From Flavobacterium luteum (GTDB lineage: Bacteria > Bacteroidota > Bacteroidia > Flavobacteriales > Flavobacteriaceae): a stretch of 64,000 nt of DNA. Location: the NCBI RefSeq assembly GCF_008806775.1, contig NZ_WAEM01000004.1, positions 158,143 to 222,142 of the forward strand, written 5' to 3'. Both the position numbers and the translations under genes were made by a program. Below the pieces are notes generated by a model. It saw nothing but the letters and a program-made list of their open reading frames with translations. It made no database searches and was not told the DNA's origin. This document shows, in pieces, positions 46,343-55,437 of the stretch; positions within the stretch are counted from its first letter, which is position 1; each line of letters begins with the position of its first letter.

Positions 46343-47350
46343 ATGAATAACAAGCCTTATCTTATAGCCGAAATTGCTCAAGCTCATGACGGAAGTTTAG
46401 GAATTTTACATTCATACATTGATGCTGTATCAAAAACAGGAGTGCAAGCTATTAAGTTTCAGATGCATATAGCTGAAGCTGAAAGCAGTATTCATGAACC
46501 TTTTCGTGTCCAATTTTCCTACGAAGATAAAACTAGGTTCGACTATTGGAAAAGAATGGAGTTTACTTTAAAGCAGTGGAAGGAAATAAAAAAGCATTGC
46601 GATGAAGTTGGTTTGGATTTTATTTGTTCGCCATTTAGTAATCTAGCTGTTGATTGGCTAGAAGAAATTGGAATTTCTATCTATAAAATAGGTTCTGGAG
46701 AAGTAAATAATTTTCTGTTACTAGAAAAAATTGCCAAAACTGGTAAACCAATTATCATTTCATCAGGAATGAGTAGTTTTGAAGAGTTAGATAAAACAGT
46801 TGATTTTTTTAAAAATAAAAAAGTAAATTTCTCTATCTTACAATGTACAACAGCTTATCCTACACAATCAGAGCAATATGGCTTTAATGTTATTCAAGAA
46901 TTAAAAGAAAGATATAAAGTTCCCGTTGGTTTTTCGGATCATTCTGCTAAACTAGCTACAGGAATTGCAGCAGTTGCACTCGGAGCTGAGATTTTAGAGT
47001 TTCATGTCGTTTTTAATAGAGACATGTTCGGTCCAGACGCTATTGCTTCCTTAACTGTAGAAGAAACAAAACAATTGGTTGAGGCAGTAAATACCATTTA
47101 TACGGCTAAAAATCATCCTATTGATAAAAATAATAATGAAAATTTTAAAGATTTGAAATTGATATTCGAAAAATCATTAGCTGTAAATAAGGATTTGCCA
47201 AACGGACATATAATAACTTTTGATGATTTAGAAAGTAAGAAACCAAAAGGATTTGGTATATCGGCTGAAAATTTTATTGAAGTAATTGGTAAAAAATTGA
47301 AGTATAAAAAATTGAAATGGGATTTTTTGAATGAAGAAGATATAGAATGA
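46343..47350 (+). CDS. neuB: Nonulosonic acid synthase (NeuB/LegI type)
   Basis: A 335-residue synthase condensing phosphoenolpyruvate with ManNAc or a deoxy analogue. LIAEIAQAHDGSLGI and AIKFQMH form the barrel start. The metal ligands are H200 in SDHSAK and H221 in EFHVV, 21 residues apart, as in Neisseria NeuB. In that family a GPDH motif follows; here it reads G230-P-D-A233, so His is replaced by Ala. A SAF-like C-terminal domain is visible from about residue 270 (SLAVNKDLPNGHIITFDDL). It overlaps neuC by four bases. Confidence 0.85.
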   Translation: MNNKPYLIAEIAQAHDGSLGILHSYIDAVSKTGVQAIKFQMHIAEAESSIHEPFRVQFSYEDKTRFDYWKRMEFTLKQWKEIKKHCDEVGLDFICSPFSNLAVDWLEEIGISIYKIGSGEVNNFLLLEKIAKTGKPIIISSGMSSFEELDKTVDFFKNKKVNFSILQCTTAYPTQSEQYGFNVIQELKERYKVPVGFSDHSAKLATGIAAVALGAEILEFHVVFNRDMFGPDAIASLTVEETKQLVEAVNTIYTAKNHPIDKNNNENFKDLKLIFEKSLAVNKDLPNGHIITFDDLESKKPKGFGISAENFIEVIGKKLKYKKLKWDFLNEEDIE

Positions 47351-48507
47351 GTAGCAAAAGAAAAATAGCAGTTGTTATTACAGCAAGACCATCTTACAGC
47401 AGAGTTAAAACCGTTTTAACAGCAATTAAGGAGCATCCTGAATTGGAACTTCAATTGATAGTTGCGGCTTCTGCTTTACTTGATCGATACGGAAGTGCCG
47501 TAAATTATATAGAAAAAGATGGTTTTGAAATTGCCGCCAAAGTGTTTAATGTTTTAGAGGGAGAAAACTTAACTGCAGCCGCTAAAACTACTGGAATCGG
47601 AATTTTAGAATTATCGACGGTTTTCGACAACTTAAAACCAGACATTGTAGTAACTGTTGCCGATAGATTTGAAACTATGGCTACAGCAATTGCAGCTTCT
47701 TATATGAATATTCCACTCGCGCACATACAAGGTGGAGAAGTGACTGGAAATATTGACGAGAAAGTAAGGCATGCTATAACAAAATTGTCAGATTATCACT
47801 TTGTTTCTTCAGAAAACGCAAAAAATAGAGTGATACAATTGGGTGAAAACCCTGAAATGGTTTTCAATACAGGTTGTCCTTCAATAGATATAGCAAAACA
47901 AGTTTCAAAAAATGATAGATTAACCTTTAATCCTTATGAGAAATATGGTGGAGTAGGTTCAAAACCAAATCTAGATAATGGTTATATTGTTGTAATGCAA
48001 CATCCCGTAACTAATGAATACCAAAATTCTAGAAAACATATTGAAGCTACTTTAAGGGCGATTCAAAAAATTAACATGCCAACGCTTTGGTTTTGGCCAA
48101 ATGTTGATGCTGGTGCTGACGGTACTTCAACTGGAATACGATCTTATAGAGAAAAGTATGCACTAGAAAATGTTCATTTTTTTAAAAATATGGAAGGAGA
48201 TGATTTCTTAAATCTTCTAAATTGTTCCATTTGTTTAATAGGAAATTCTAGTGTTGGTATCCGCGAATGTTCCTATTTAGGTGTTCCAGCAATTAATATC
48301 GGAACCAGACAAAATAGGCGAGATAGAGGTCAAAATAGCAGTGATGTTTCCTATAATGAAGATGAAATTACTAATGCGGTTAAAAATATTTTAGTTAAAA
48401 CCGAACGCCCAAAATCTGAAGTTTATGGTGGAGGAAATGCAGGAAAAAAAATCGCAGAATTACTACAAAGTTTGCCGTTACAATTTCATAAAACAATAAC
48501 GTATTAA
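47347..48507 (+). CDS. neuC: Hydrolysing UDP-GlcNAc 2-epimerase (NeuC/LegG type)
   Basis: A 386-residue epimerase making a free ManNAc-type sugar for the NeuB-like synthase. VVITARPSYSRVKTVLTAI, HIQGGEVTGNIDEKVRHA, DYHFVSSENAKNRV, GNSSVGIRECSYLG and NIGTRQNRRDRGQN are typical of NeuC rather than WecB. If the dehydratase and aminotransferase at 30072-33240 feed it, the product could be a 2,4-diamino-trideoxy sugar and the end product legionaminic acid; with plain UDP-GlcNAc it would be sialic acid. The sequence alone cannot decide. Confidence 0.88.
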   Translation: MSSKRKIAVVITARPSYSRVKTVLTAIKEHPELELQLIVAASALLDRYGSAVNYIEKDGFEIAAKVFNVLEGENLTAAAKTTGIGILELSTVFDNLKPDIVVTVADRFETMATAIAASYMNIPLAHIQGGEVTGNIDEKVRHAITKLSDYHFVSSENAKNRVIQLGENPEMVFNTGCPSIDIAKQVSKNDRLTFNPYEKYGGVGSKPNLDNGYIVVMQHPVTNEYQNSRKHIEATLRAIQKINMPTLWFWPNVDAGADGTSTGIRSYREKYALENVHFFKNMEGDDFLNLLNCSICLIGNSSVGIRECSYLGVPAINIGTRQNRRDRGQNSSDVSYNEDEITNAVKNILVKTERPKSEVYGGGNAGKKIAELLQSLPLQFHKTITY

Positions 48508-48511
48508 CTAT

Positions 48512-49633
48512 ATGATAACTGAAAATAAAGATATTCGTTCTACAAATAGTTATGCAGATATTGTAGATTGCATTCAGTCTCAAATTTATGGAAAGACTCC
48601 TGAAAATGTTGTGAAACTTTTTAATCAACTTCCAAAAGATAAGTTCCATGATTATTTTAGAGTTCTATCAGTACCTTTTTTATTTCATAAAACAGAAAGT
48701 ATTTTTAAATCTAATGATAAACCAAAGTCTTTATTTATTGAAGTCTTGAACGAATTATTAAATTCAACTGAAAATTTAGTTAAAAATAAAGATATCCATA
48801 TTTTGCTCAATAACTCTTTTGAATTTTCTAAAGTTGAAGATTTTCAAGATGAAGTGAAAACTCATACAGGTCAGCATTATGGGAATTTGTTTAAAGAATT
48901 TGATCATAAAAGCTATTTTAAAGAAGCAAAAAATCTTTTAGAAACTCGATTAAATCGAAATGGAATTGAAATTCTTGATAAAGAAAAATTAATAGTACTT
49001 GATCAAGGCTGTGGAGGCGGGAGATATACATCAGCTTGGAGACTATTAGGAATTCAAAAAGCAATTGGTGTTGATTTTTCAGACATAGGATTGCAAGATG
49101 CTACCACAAGAGCCCAATTAGCAGGTATTGAAAATATAGATTTTATAAAAGCATCCGTATTAGATATGCCATTTGAAGAGGAATCATTTGATATTGTATA
49201 TAGTAATGGTGTTCTTCATCATACCGAAGATTGGAGAAAAGGTATAGCTGAACAATTAAGAGTAATGAAAACAGGGGGATTGGGTTGGCAATATTTAATT
49301 GAAAATCCAGGAGGAATATTTTGGGATAGTATAGAGATTTTAAGAGCATTAATGAAAGATGTAAATAAAAAATTTGCTCAAGATGTTTTACGTTCGTTAG
49401 GTATTCCTATGAACAGAGTTTTTTATATGCTTGACCATGTTATGGTTCCAATTAATACTCGATTAACTTCTGAAGAAATAATAGTAGAGTTAGAAAAGAA
49501 TGGTGCTTGCAACATAAAAAGATTGACAAGAGGTGCTGATTTCGATAGAGTAGAAGCAATTTATAATCAAATTCCGTATGCTAAAGAAAAATTTGGAGTT
49601 GGGGAAAATCGCTTTATATTTAATAAAAAATGA
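48512..49633 (+). CDS. SAM-dependent methyltransferase
   Basis: A 373-residue class I methyltransferase. An N-terminal extension of about 150 residues is followed by VLDQGCGGGRYTSAWRLLG (motif I), IGVDFSDIGLQDA, VLDMPFEEESFDIVYSNGVLHH and VMKTGGLGWQYL. Encoded between neuC and neuA, it may act on the nonulosonic acid or on a neighbouring sugar; O-methyl and N-methyl sialic-type sugars are known. It overlaps neuA by four bases. Confidence 0.85.
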   Translation: MITENKDIRSTNSYADIVDCIQSQIYGKTPENVVKLFNQLPKDKFHDYFRVLSVPFLFHKTESIFKSNDKPKSLFIEVLNELLNSTENLVKNKDIHILLNNSFEFSKVEDFQDEVKTHTGQHYGNLFKEFDHKSYFKEAKNLLETRLNRNGIEILDKEKLIVLDQGCGGGRYTSAWRLLGIQKAIGVDFSDIGLQDATTRAQLAGIENIDFIKASVLDMPFEEESFDIVYSNGVLHHTEDWRKGIAEQLRVMKTGGLGWQYLIENPGGIFWDSIEILRALMKDVNKKFAQDVLRSLGIPMNRVFYMLDHVMVPINTRLTSEEIIVELEKNGACNIKRLTRGADFDRVEAIYNQIPYAKEKFGVGENRFIFNKK

Positions 49634-50322
49634 GAATTTTAGGATTAATACCTGCTCGAGGTGGATCTAAAGGTGTTCCTAAAAAGAATATTAAACTTTT
49701 AGGAAAAAAACCGTTGATAGAATATACTATTAATGATACCAAGAATTCAAAATTACTTACTGAAATAGTCGTTTCTACAGATGATGCCGAAATTGCCATT
49801 GAAGCCGAAATAGCGGGTTGCAAACCTCCATTTATTCGTCCAGCTGATTTAGCTCAAGATACATCATCTTCTCTTGAAGTAGTACAACATGCGCTTGCAT
49901 TTTATGAAAAACAAAATATCTTTTTTGATGCAGTATGTCTATTACAACCTACAAATCCGTTTAGAGCTATTGGTTTCATTGATAAGGCTATCGAAAAGTT
50001 TATTAATTCTAAAGCAGATAGCCTAGTAAGTGTTTTACCTGTTCCTCATGAGTACAACCCGCATTGGACATTTGAAGAAGAAAACGGTTTGTTAAAAATT
50101 GCTACTGGTGAAGAACAAATTATTACAAGAAGGCAAGAATTACCAAATGCTTTTCATCGTGATGGATGTATATATATAACAAAAGCTGACGTAATTAAAA
50201 ACGGAAGTTTATACGGAAAATCTATTGCATACATCGAGAGCGACCCAGAATTGTATGTAAATATTGATACAATGCAAGACTGGAAAAAGGCTGAACAAAT
50301 ACTTAATAAAATCAATTTATAA
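49630..50322 (+). CDS. neuA: CMP-nonulosonic acid synthetase (NeuA/LegF type)
   Basis: A 230-residue cytidylyltransferase. The N-terminal GLIPARGGSKGVPKKNIK is the family signature for CTP binding, followed by VVSTDDAEIAIEAEI and LLQPTNPFRA, with AFHRDGCIYITKADV near the sugar site. It activates sialic or legionaminic-type acid as the CMP-sugar for the glycosyltransferases. It completes the neuB-neuC-neuA set with the methyltransferase interposed. The next gene starts one base after its stop. Confidence 0.92.
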   Translation: MRILGLIPARGGSKGVPKKNIKLLGKKPLIEYTINDTKNSKLLTEIVVSTDDAEIAIEAEIAGCKPPFIRPADLAQDTSSSLEVVQHALAFYEKQNIFFDAVCLLQPTNPFRAIGFIDKAIEKFINSKADSLVSVLPVPHEYNPHWTFEEENGLLKIATGEEQIITRRQELPNAFHRDGCIYITKADVIKNGSLYGKSIAYIESDPELYVNIDTMQDWKKAEQILNKINL

Positions 50323-50323
50323 A

Positions 50324-52018
50324 ATGTGCGGAATAGCTGGAATTATTGGTCAAAAAGCCAATAAAGAGAATATTTTGCAAGTATTAGAAACCCAAAAACA
50401 CCGTGGTCCAGATTTTATGGATTATTATTGTGATGATAATAAAGCTGTTGTGGGTCATAATAGATTAAGTATTATTGATTTGTCTAGTAATGCAAACCAA
50501 CCATTTATAAGCGAATGTAAAAATTATGTATTGGTTTTTAATGGAGAAATCTACAATTACCTTGAACTCAAGAATGAATTACAATTTAAATATACTTTCA
50601 AAACACAATCAGATACAGAAGTTTTATTAAATAGTTATATAGAATGGGGTGAAGCTTGTTTGAATAAATGCAATGGCATGTTCTCTTTTTCCATTTGGAA
50701 TAAAAAAAATAATACTCTTTTTGCAGCCAGAGATCGATTTGGAGTGAAACCATTTTATTTTTTTTTTGACAATCAAAATTTTATTTTTGCTTCCGAAATT
50801 AATACTCTTTTTGCGGCAGGTGTTCCAAAAATCACTAACGATAAAGTTTGGTTAAATTATTTTTCAGAAGGAAGCTATGGTTCACCTGAAGAAACGTTTT
50901 GGAAAAACATCCATCAATTATCAGGAGGACATTTTTTAACATTAAAGAACAATTCTTTGGAAATAAAAAAATGGTATTTTTTTGAAGAAAGAATTCATAA
51001 ATTACAAAATCATTTTGAATCAAACGAAGAAGAGTATATTACAAATTTACTTCTAAAAACAGTAAATTTAAGATTTAGAGCTGATGTGCCTATTGGTTTT
51101 AATTTGAGTGGAGGTTTAGATTCTAGTCTCCTTTTAGCATTAATTGATCAACAGGATATTGATAAATCATCACTAGAAGCCTTTACTTTTATTACAAATG
51201 ATGGTAGATATGATGAGCTTTTTTGGGTAAAATCGATGCTTGAAAACAGACCTTACAAGTTAAACATTTGTGCTTTAAATCCTCAAGAAGTTCCAGATTT
51301 GGCATTGAAAATCGCAAAAAATCAATCAGAACCCTATGGCGGAATTCCAACGATTGCCTATGCTAAGATTTTTCAAGCCGCAAGTCAAAAAGGTGTAAAA
51401 GTTTTGCTTGATGGTCAAGGCTCTGATGAAGCTTGGGCAGGTTATGATTATTATACAAATAATTCGCAAAATATTATTCAAGGAGTAACATCGTCCCCTT
51501 TTAGAACTAATGTATTAGATATTGAATTTTATAAAAAATATACTAAAACTATTTATGAAAAGCCTTTCAAAGATGATTTGTTAAACCTTCAATATAGGGA
51601 TTTGTTTCAAACTAAAATCCCAAGAGCTTTAAGGTTTAATGATAGAATTTCAATGCTTCACGGAACGGAATTAAGAGAGCCATTTTTAGATTATGAATTA
51701 GTAGAATATGTTTTTAGTAGGCCTGAAAGTTTTAAGATTAAGGAAGGTGTTCAGAAATGGATGTTGCGAAAAATAGCTAATAAATTTTTAAAAAAAGATA
51801 TCATTTTAGCACCTAAACGTCCTTTGCAAACACCGCAAAGAGAATGGTTATCTCATGATTTAAAAGATTGGGTAACTGACGAAATCGAAATACTGAAAAA
51901 CAATAATTGGTTTAATAAAAAGGAACTTCAAACAGAGTTAGATTTGTTTTTTAAAGGAAATAATCAAAGTAGTTTTCATATTTGGCAATGGATAAATGCC
52001 TCACAATTGCTTAAATAA
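50324..52018 (+). CDS. asnB: Glutamine-hydrolysing asparagine synthase-type amidotransferase
   Basis: A 564-residue AsnB-type enzyme. The start is the ATG at 50324 because MCGIAGIIG puts the nucleophile Cys at position 2 after Met removal; an upstream in-frame start at 50264 falls inside neuA. The glutaminase domain has RGPDFM, GHNRLSIIDLS and FNGEIYNY; the synthetase domain has the ATP loop NLSGGLDSSLL and LDGQGSDEAWAGY. In O-antigen loci such enzymes amidate uronic acids (WbpS-like). A uronate could come from the epimerase at 15443, which is inference. Confidence 0.85.
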   Translation: MCGIAGIIGQKANKENILQVLETQKHRGPDFMDYYCDDNKAVVGHNRLSIIDLSSNANQPFISECKNYVLVFNGEIYNYLELKNELQFKYTFKTQSDTEVLLNSYIEWGEACLNKCNGMFSFSIWNKKNNTLFAARDRFGVKPFYFFFDNQNFIFASEINTLFAAGVPKITNDKVWLNYFSEGSYGSPEETFWKNIHQLSGGHFLTLKNNSLEIKKWYFFEERIHKLQNHFESNEEEYITNLLLKTVNLRFRADVPIGFNLSGGLDSSLLLALIDQQDIDKSSLEAFTFITNDGRYDELFWVKSMLENRPYKLNICALNPQEVPDLALKIAKNQSEPYGGIPTIAYAKIFQAASQKGVKVLLDGQGSDEAWAGYDYYTNNSQNIIQGVTSSPFRTNVLDIEFYKKYTKTIYEKPFKDDLLNLQYRDLFQTKIPRALRFNDRISMLHGTELREPFLDYELVEYVFSRPESFKIKEGVQKWMLRKIANKFLKKDIILAPKRPLQTPQREWLSHDLKDWVTDEIEILKNNNWFNKKELQTELDLFFKGNNQSSFHIWQWINASQLLK

Positions 52019-52027
52019 AAAAATTGA

Positions 52028-52894
52028 ATGCAAAAAATATTTCATTTATATCGTATAGATTCTTCAAGTAGATTGATAATTCTTAGATACTTATTTAAGA
52101 GGGTGTTTCAACTTGAAACTACTTTAAAAGAGCGAATATTAAATGATTATTATTTTCATCTCATTAGTTTTGATGGGTTTTTAAAAGAAGAAACAGATTA
52201 TTATTTTAATTCTTATTATCCAAAATGGGAATCAATAATCAGAACAAGGAAAAGGCCTTCAAGCGATTTAGAGGTTTTTACACAAATCTTTAATTTTTTA
52301 GAGTATAAACCTGTAGTAGAAACTTTTAAAACTAATTTTCCTTATAAAAAAGAACTGAAAATTATTGATGCAGGCAGTAATATTGGGTTAACAACGCTTT
52401 ATTTTTCTCGTTTTTTTGATGATGCCACATTTATTTGTATAGAACCGAATGATTCTAATTTTGAAATTTTGAGTTTTAATTTAGAAGCCAATTCGATTCA
52501 AAATGTGCAAAAAATAAAAGGTGGAATTTGGAGTAAAAATTCAAATTTAAAACTCATTAGTGATTTTAGAGATAAAAGCGATTGGTGTTTTCGAGTTGAA
52601 GAAACTCATGAGAAAACAGGTTTAGAAGCTTTTTCAATTTCTTATTTAATAAAAAAATTTAATTGGGATACCATCGATATTTTAAAAATTGATATTGAAG
52701 GTTCTGAAAAAGAGATTTTTACGAATCCTAATTCTGATATCTCATTTTTAGCTATTACTAAATGTATTGCCATAGAAATTCATGATGAGTTTAACTGTCG
52801 AGAGGCTATTTATGATGTTTTGAAGCTATTTAATTTTACATTTTTTAATTCTGGTGATTTGACCATTGGGGTGAATCAAAACTTAAATAAATAA
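52028..52894 (+). CDS. FkbM-family methyltransferase
   Basis: A 288-residue protein. ELKIIDAGSNIGLTTLYFS is SAM motif I, FICIEPNDSNFEILSFNL follows, and TIDILKIDIEGSEKEIF is the diagnostic FkbM acidic motif. It is a better match to FkbM than the divergent protein at 39774. A role as a sugar O-methyltransferase is inferred. About 110 residues of poorly conserved N-terminus may bind the acceptor. Confidence 0.85.
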   Translation: MQKIFHLYRIDSSSRLIILRYLFKRVFQLETTLKERILNDYYFHLISFDGFLKEETDYYFNSYYPKWESIIRTRKRPSSDLEVFTQIFNFLEYKPVVETFKTNFPYKKELKIIDAGSNIGLTTLYFSRFFDDATFICIEPNDSNFEILSFNLEANSIQNVQKIKGGIWSKNSNLKLISDFRDKSDWCFRVEETHEKTGLEAFSISYLIKKFNWDTIDILKIDIEGSEKEIFTNPNSDISFLAITKCIAIEIHDEFNCREAIYDVLKLFNFTFFNSGDLTIGVNQNLNK

Positions 52895-52935
52895 AGTATT
52901 GAATGATTTAGTCAAGTTTTTAATATGACAAGAAT

Positions 52936-54033
52936 ATGAATGAAATTAAGAAACGATATGATTTTATAGATTTGCTTAAGGCAATAGCTATTTTTTTTGT
53001 AGTGATGTTTCATTTTAATTATTTGCAGATAGATTTTCTTATTGGGAATGACAATATTTCTTACATTAATTATTTTATCAAATCTATTTTGTGTACCTGT
53101 GTACCACTTTTCTTCTTTGTTAATGGAGCTTTGCTTTTAAATAAGTCCTCTTTAGATTTAAAAAATCATATATTTAAAATGGGTAACATCATAATCTTGA
53201 CAGTTGTTTGGGGAATAATTACGTTACTTGCACTCTCTATAATTCGCAACGAAAAATTGTCATTTTTAGAAGTAATAAAAGGAGTTTATTATTTAAAGGA
53301 TGGTTGGATTAATCATATATGGTTCCTTGAAGCTTTAATTTGTATTTATATTTTTTTTCCACTTATTTTTCATGTTTTTAAAAATAATGTAAATAGTTTT
53401 TATTTTTTCTTTGCTTGTGTTATGCTATTAACTTTTGGAAATTCATTTATATCAAATTGTGCTACAGTTATAAGTTTCCTCTCTCAAAAAATGTTGGATA
53501 GTCAATTAACTCAAAATCATTTTAAGGAATTTAATCCATTTAGAGGAATGCATGGTTATTCTATAGGATATTTTCTTTTAGGCGGGCTACTATTTTATCA
53601 CAAAGACTTTATTAATAGAAAAAAATACCGACTAATTGCAATTATTACCATACCACTTTCAATGCTTTTATTGTTTCTATATGGCGTAATTGTATCCAAA
53701 AAACAAAATCAAATTTGGAATATTGTATGGTATGGTTATGATACTATTTTTGCATTGATTTTGGTTGCCGCTATTTTTGTTTTATCTTTAAAATATCAGC
53801 ATAAAGGGATTTTTGGGAAAGGAATACATTTGATTGGGGAGAATTCACTAGGAATCTATTTTCTTCATATCATTATTGGAGATTTTCTAAAGCCTTTTTA
53901 TTCAGAAATTGAATTTAATCAGACAATTGTAGTAAATATTATCTTTGCATCAATTATTTTACTGAGTTCATTATTTATAGTATTACTTTTTAAAAAGATA
54001 CCAATTGTAAAACATTTATTTATAATTAATTAA
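52936..54033 (+). CDS. Acyltransferase 3 family O-acetyltransferase (OafA/WecH-like)
   Basis: A 365-residue integral membrane protein with about ten spans. RYDFIDLLKAIAIFFVVMFH is the conserved first span with its His, NGALLLNKS follows the second, and WFLEALICIYIFFPLI is the family's internal motif. It ends LIGENSLGIYFLHIIIGDFL, the typical last motif. It transfers acyl groups, usually acetyl, across the inner membrane onto periplasmic glycan. 79 bases precede the next gene. Confidence 0.9.
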   Translation: MNEIKKRYDFIDLLKAIAIFFVVMFHFNYLQIDFLIGNDNISYINYFIKSILCTCVPLFFFVNGALLLNKSSLDLKNHIFKMGNIIILTVVWGIITLLALSIIRNEKLSFLEVIKGVYYLKDGWINHIWFLEALICIYIFFPLIFHVFKNNVNSFYFFFACVMLLTFGNSFISNCATVISFLSQKMLDSQLTQNHFKEFNPFRGMHGYSIGYFLLGGLLFYHKDFINRKKYRLIAIITIPLSMLLLFLYGVIVSKKQNQIWNIVWYGYDTIFALILVAAIFVLSLKYQHKGIFGKGIHLIGENSLGIYFLHIIIGDFLKPFYSEIEFNQTIVVNIIFASIILLSSLFIVLLFKKIPIVKHLFIIN

Positions 54034-54112
54034 ATTTTCTGAGTCTGACTTAGTTGTAATTTGTCTTTTTTGTTCTTAAATAAAGATAGATATTTGAAGA
54101 ATTTTAAAAATT

Positions 54113-55051
54113 ATGCTAACAGTTAGTAACTATCATTACATTCGAGAAGATTTTTCAGCACCATATCCAAGTATATTTGGAGTAACACCTACTGAATTTG
54201 AAAACCAACTTTGTGAGTTGGCTAAAATAGGAGAATTTATAAATCAATCTCGTTTGATAAATGATATTGATGCTATACTTAGTTCTAGTATAAATTACAT
54301 TTTAATTACTTTTGACGATGGTTTAAAAGAACAATATGTTTTAGGAAAGCCAATCTTAGATAAATTGAAAATACAAGCTGTTTATTTTATTAACTCAATT
54401 AATTATATTGAAAAAGTAGTTTCTCAAGTTCATAAAATTCATTTATTGCGTTTACAAATTCCAACGTTAATGTTATTAAAAATGATAGAGAATTTGTCTA
54501 GTGAGAATAGTTTTGATTTATCTCAAGAGGATTTAAAAAACGCAAAACTTTTCTACAGATATGATGATTTTGATAGTGCTTGCCTTAAATATTTATTAAA
54601 TTTTAAGTTTACTAAGGATCAAACTACCAAAATCATCGATGTCATATTTGATGATTATTATAATAGATCTACTGTTGTTAATGATTTGTATATGACGAAT
54701 GCACAGTTAGTAGAGTTGTCAAGTTTGAATATGTTGGGAAGTCACACTCATAGTCATTTTTCTTTGGGACTATTAAAATCTTCTGAAATAAGAAAGGAGT
54801 TGGAAACCACCAAAAATTTTATTGATTCTTTTGGACATAAAAACTTAATAACAGTAAGTTATCCATATGGAAATAATGATTCCTGTAAATCACCTGTGCC
54901 TGATATTGCTTTAGAAGTTGGTCATAAAATTGGATTTACATTTGAACGTGGAGTCAATCATTTTGGAGAAAATCATTTACTTTTGAAACGGTATGATTGT
55001 AATGATTTAATTGGAGGTAAAAATTATCAAGAAAAGTTATTATGGAAATAA
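54113..55051 (+). CDS. Polysaccharide deacetylase (NodB-type)
   Basis: A 312-residue CE4-type protein. YILITFDDGLKEQY gives the catalytic Asp and its neighbour, and LGSHTHSHFSLG gives the His-x3-His metal ligands, with TVSYPYGNND as the later motif. There is no signal peptide, so a cytoplasmic or inner-membrane-facing substrate is likely. It differs from the deacetylase at 23537 in both length and motif spacing. Its last bases overlap the MaoC gene by ten. Confidence 0.85.
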   Translation: MLTVSNYHYIREDFSAPYPSIFGVTPTEFENQLCELAKIGEFINQSRLINDIDAILSSSINYILITFDDGLKEQYVLGKPILDKLKIQAVYFINSINYIEKVVSQVHKIHLLRLQIPTLMLLKMIENLSSENSFDLSQEDLKNAKLFYRYDDFDSACLKYLLNFKFTKDQTTKIIDVIFDDYYNRSTVVNDLYMTNAQLVELSSLNMLGSHTHSHFSLGLLKSSEIRKELETTKNFIDSFGHKNLITVSYPYGNNDSCKSPVPDIALEVGHKIGFTFERGVNHFGENHLLLKRYDCNDLIGGKNYQEKLLWK

Positions 55052-55437
55052 AAATAGGTCAAATAGCTATCGAAATTAAAAAATTTGATAAAGAAAGGGT
55101 TCAATTATTTGCAGAATTAACTGGTGATTATAATCCTATTCATTTTGATGAAGTCTTTGCCGAAAAGACAATTTTTAAGAAACCAATAGTACATGGGCCA
55201 TTAGTTTTAACACTTATTACGACACTATTTGCGAAAGAATTACCTGGGCCGGGAAGTGTATATTTAAGTCATGATATAAAATTTATTAGTCCAGTTTATT
55301 ATGATGATGTCATAACGGCAATTTTAGAAGTAACTGATATATCATCAAATGGACATGTTTTTATTAACACAATTTGTAAAAATCAAAATGGAGAAATAGT
55401 AATTGAAGGCAATGCTCGGCTTAAAATAATGATATGA
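55042..55437 (+). CDS. MaoC-type (R)-hydratase, hot-dog fold
   Basis: A 131-residue single hot-dog domain. FAELTGDYNPIHFDEVFA at about 23-40 matches the complete hydratase-2 signature, including catalytic D29, N31 and H34, so it is likely an active (R)-specific enoyl-thioester hydratase. KPIVHGPLVLTLITTLFA follows as usual. Such enzymes act on acyl-CoA or acyl-ACP and are unusual in glycan loci. Sandwiched between a deacetylase and a GNAT, it may supply a 3-hydroxyacyl group for N-acylation of an amino sugar, which is inference. Confidence 0.88.
   Translation: MEIKIGQIAIEIKKFDKERVQLFAELTGDYNPIHFDEVFAEKTIFKKPIVHGPLVLTLITTLFAKELPGPGSVYLSHDIKFISPVYYDDVITAILEVTDISSNGHVFINTICKNQNGEIVIEGNARLKIMI

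Noticed and set aside
50264..50323. Upstream start for the AsnB-type gene
   Set aside because: It overlaps neuA and would bury the catalytic Cys, which must follow the initiator Met.
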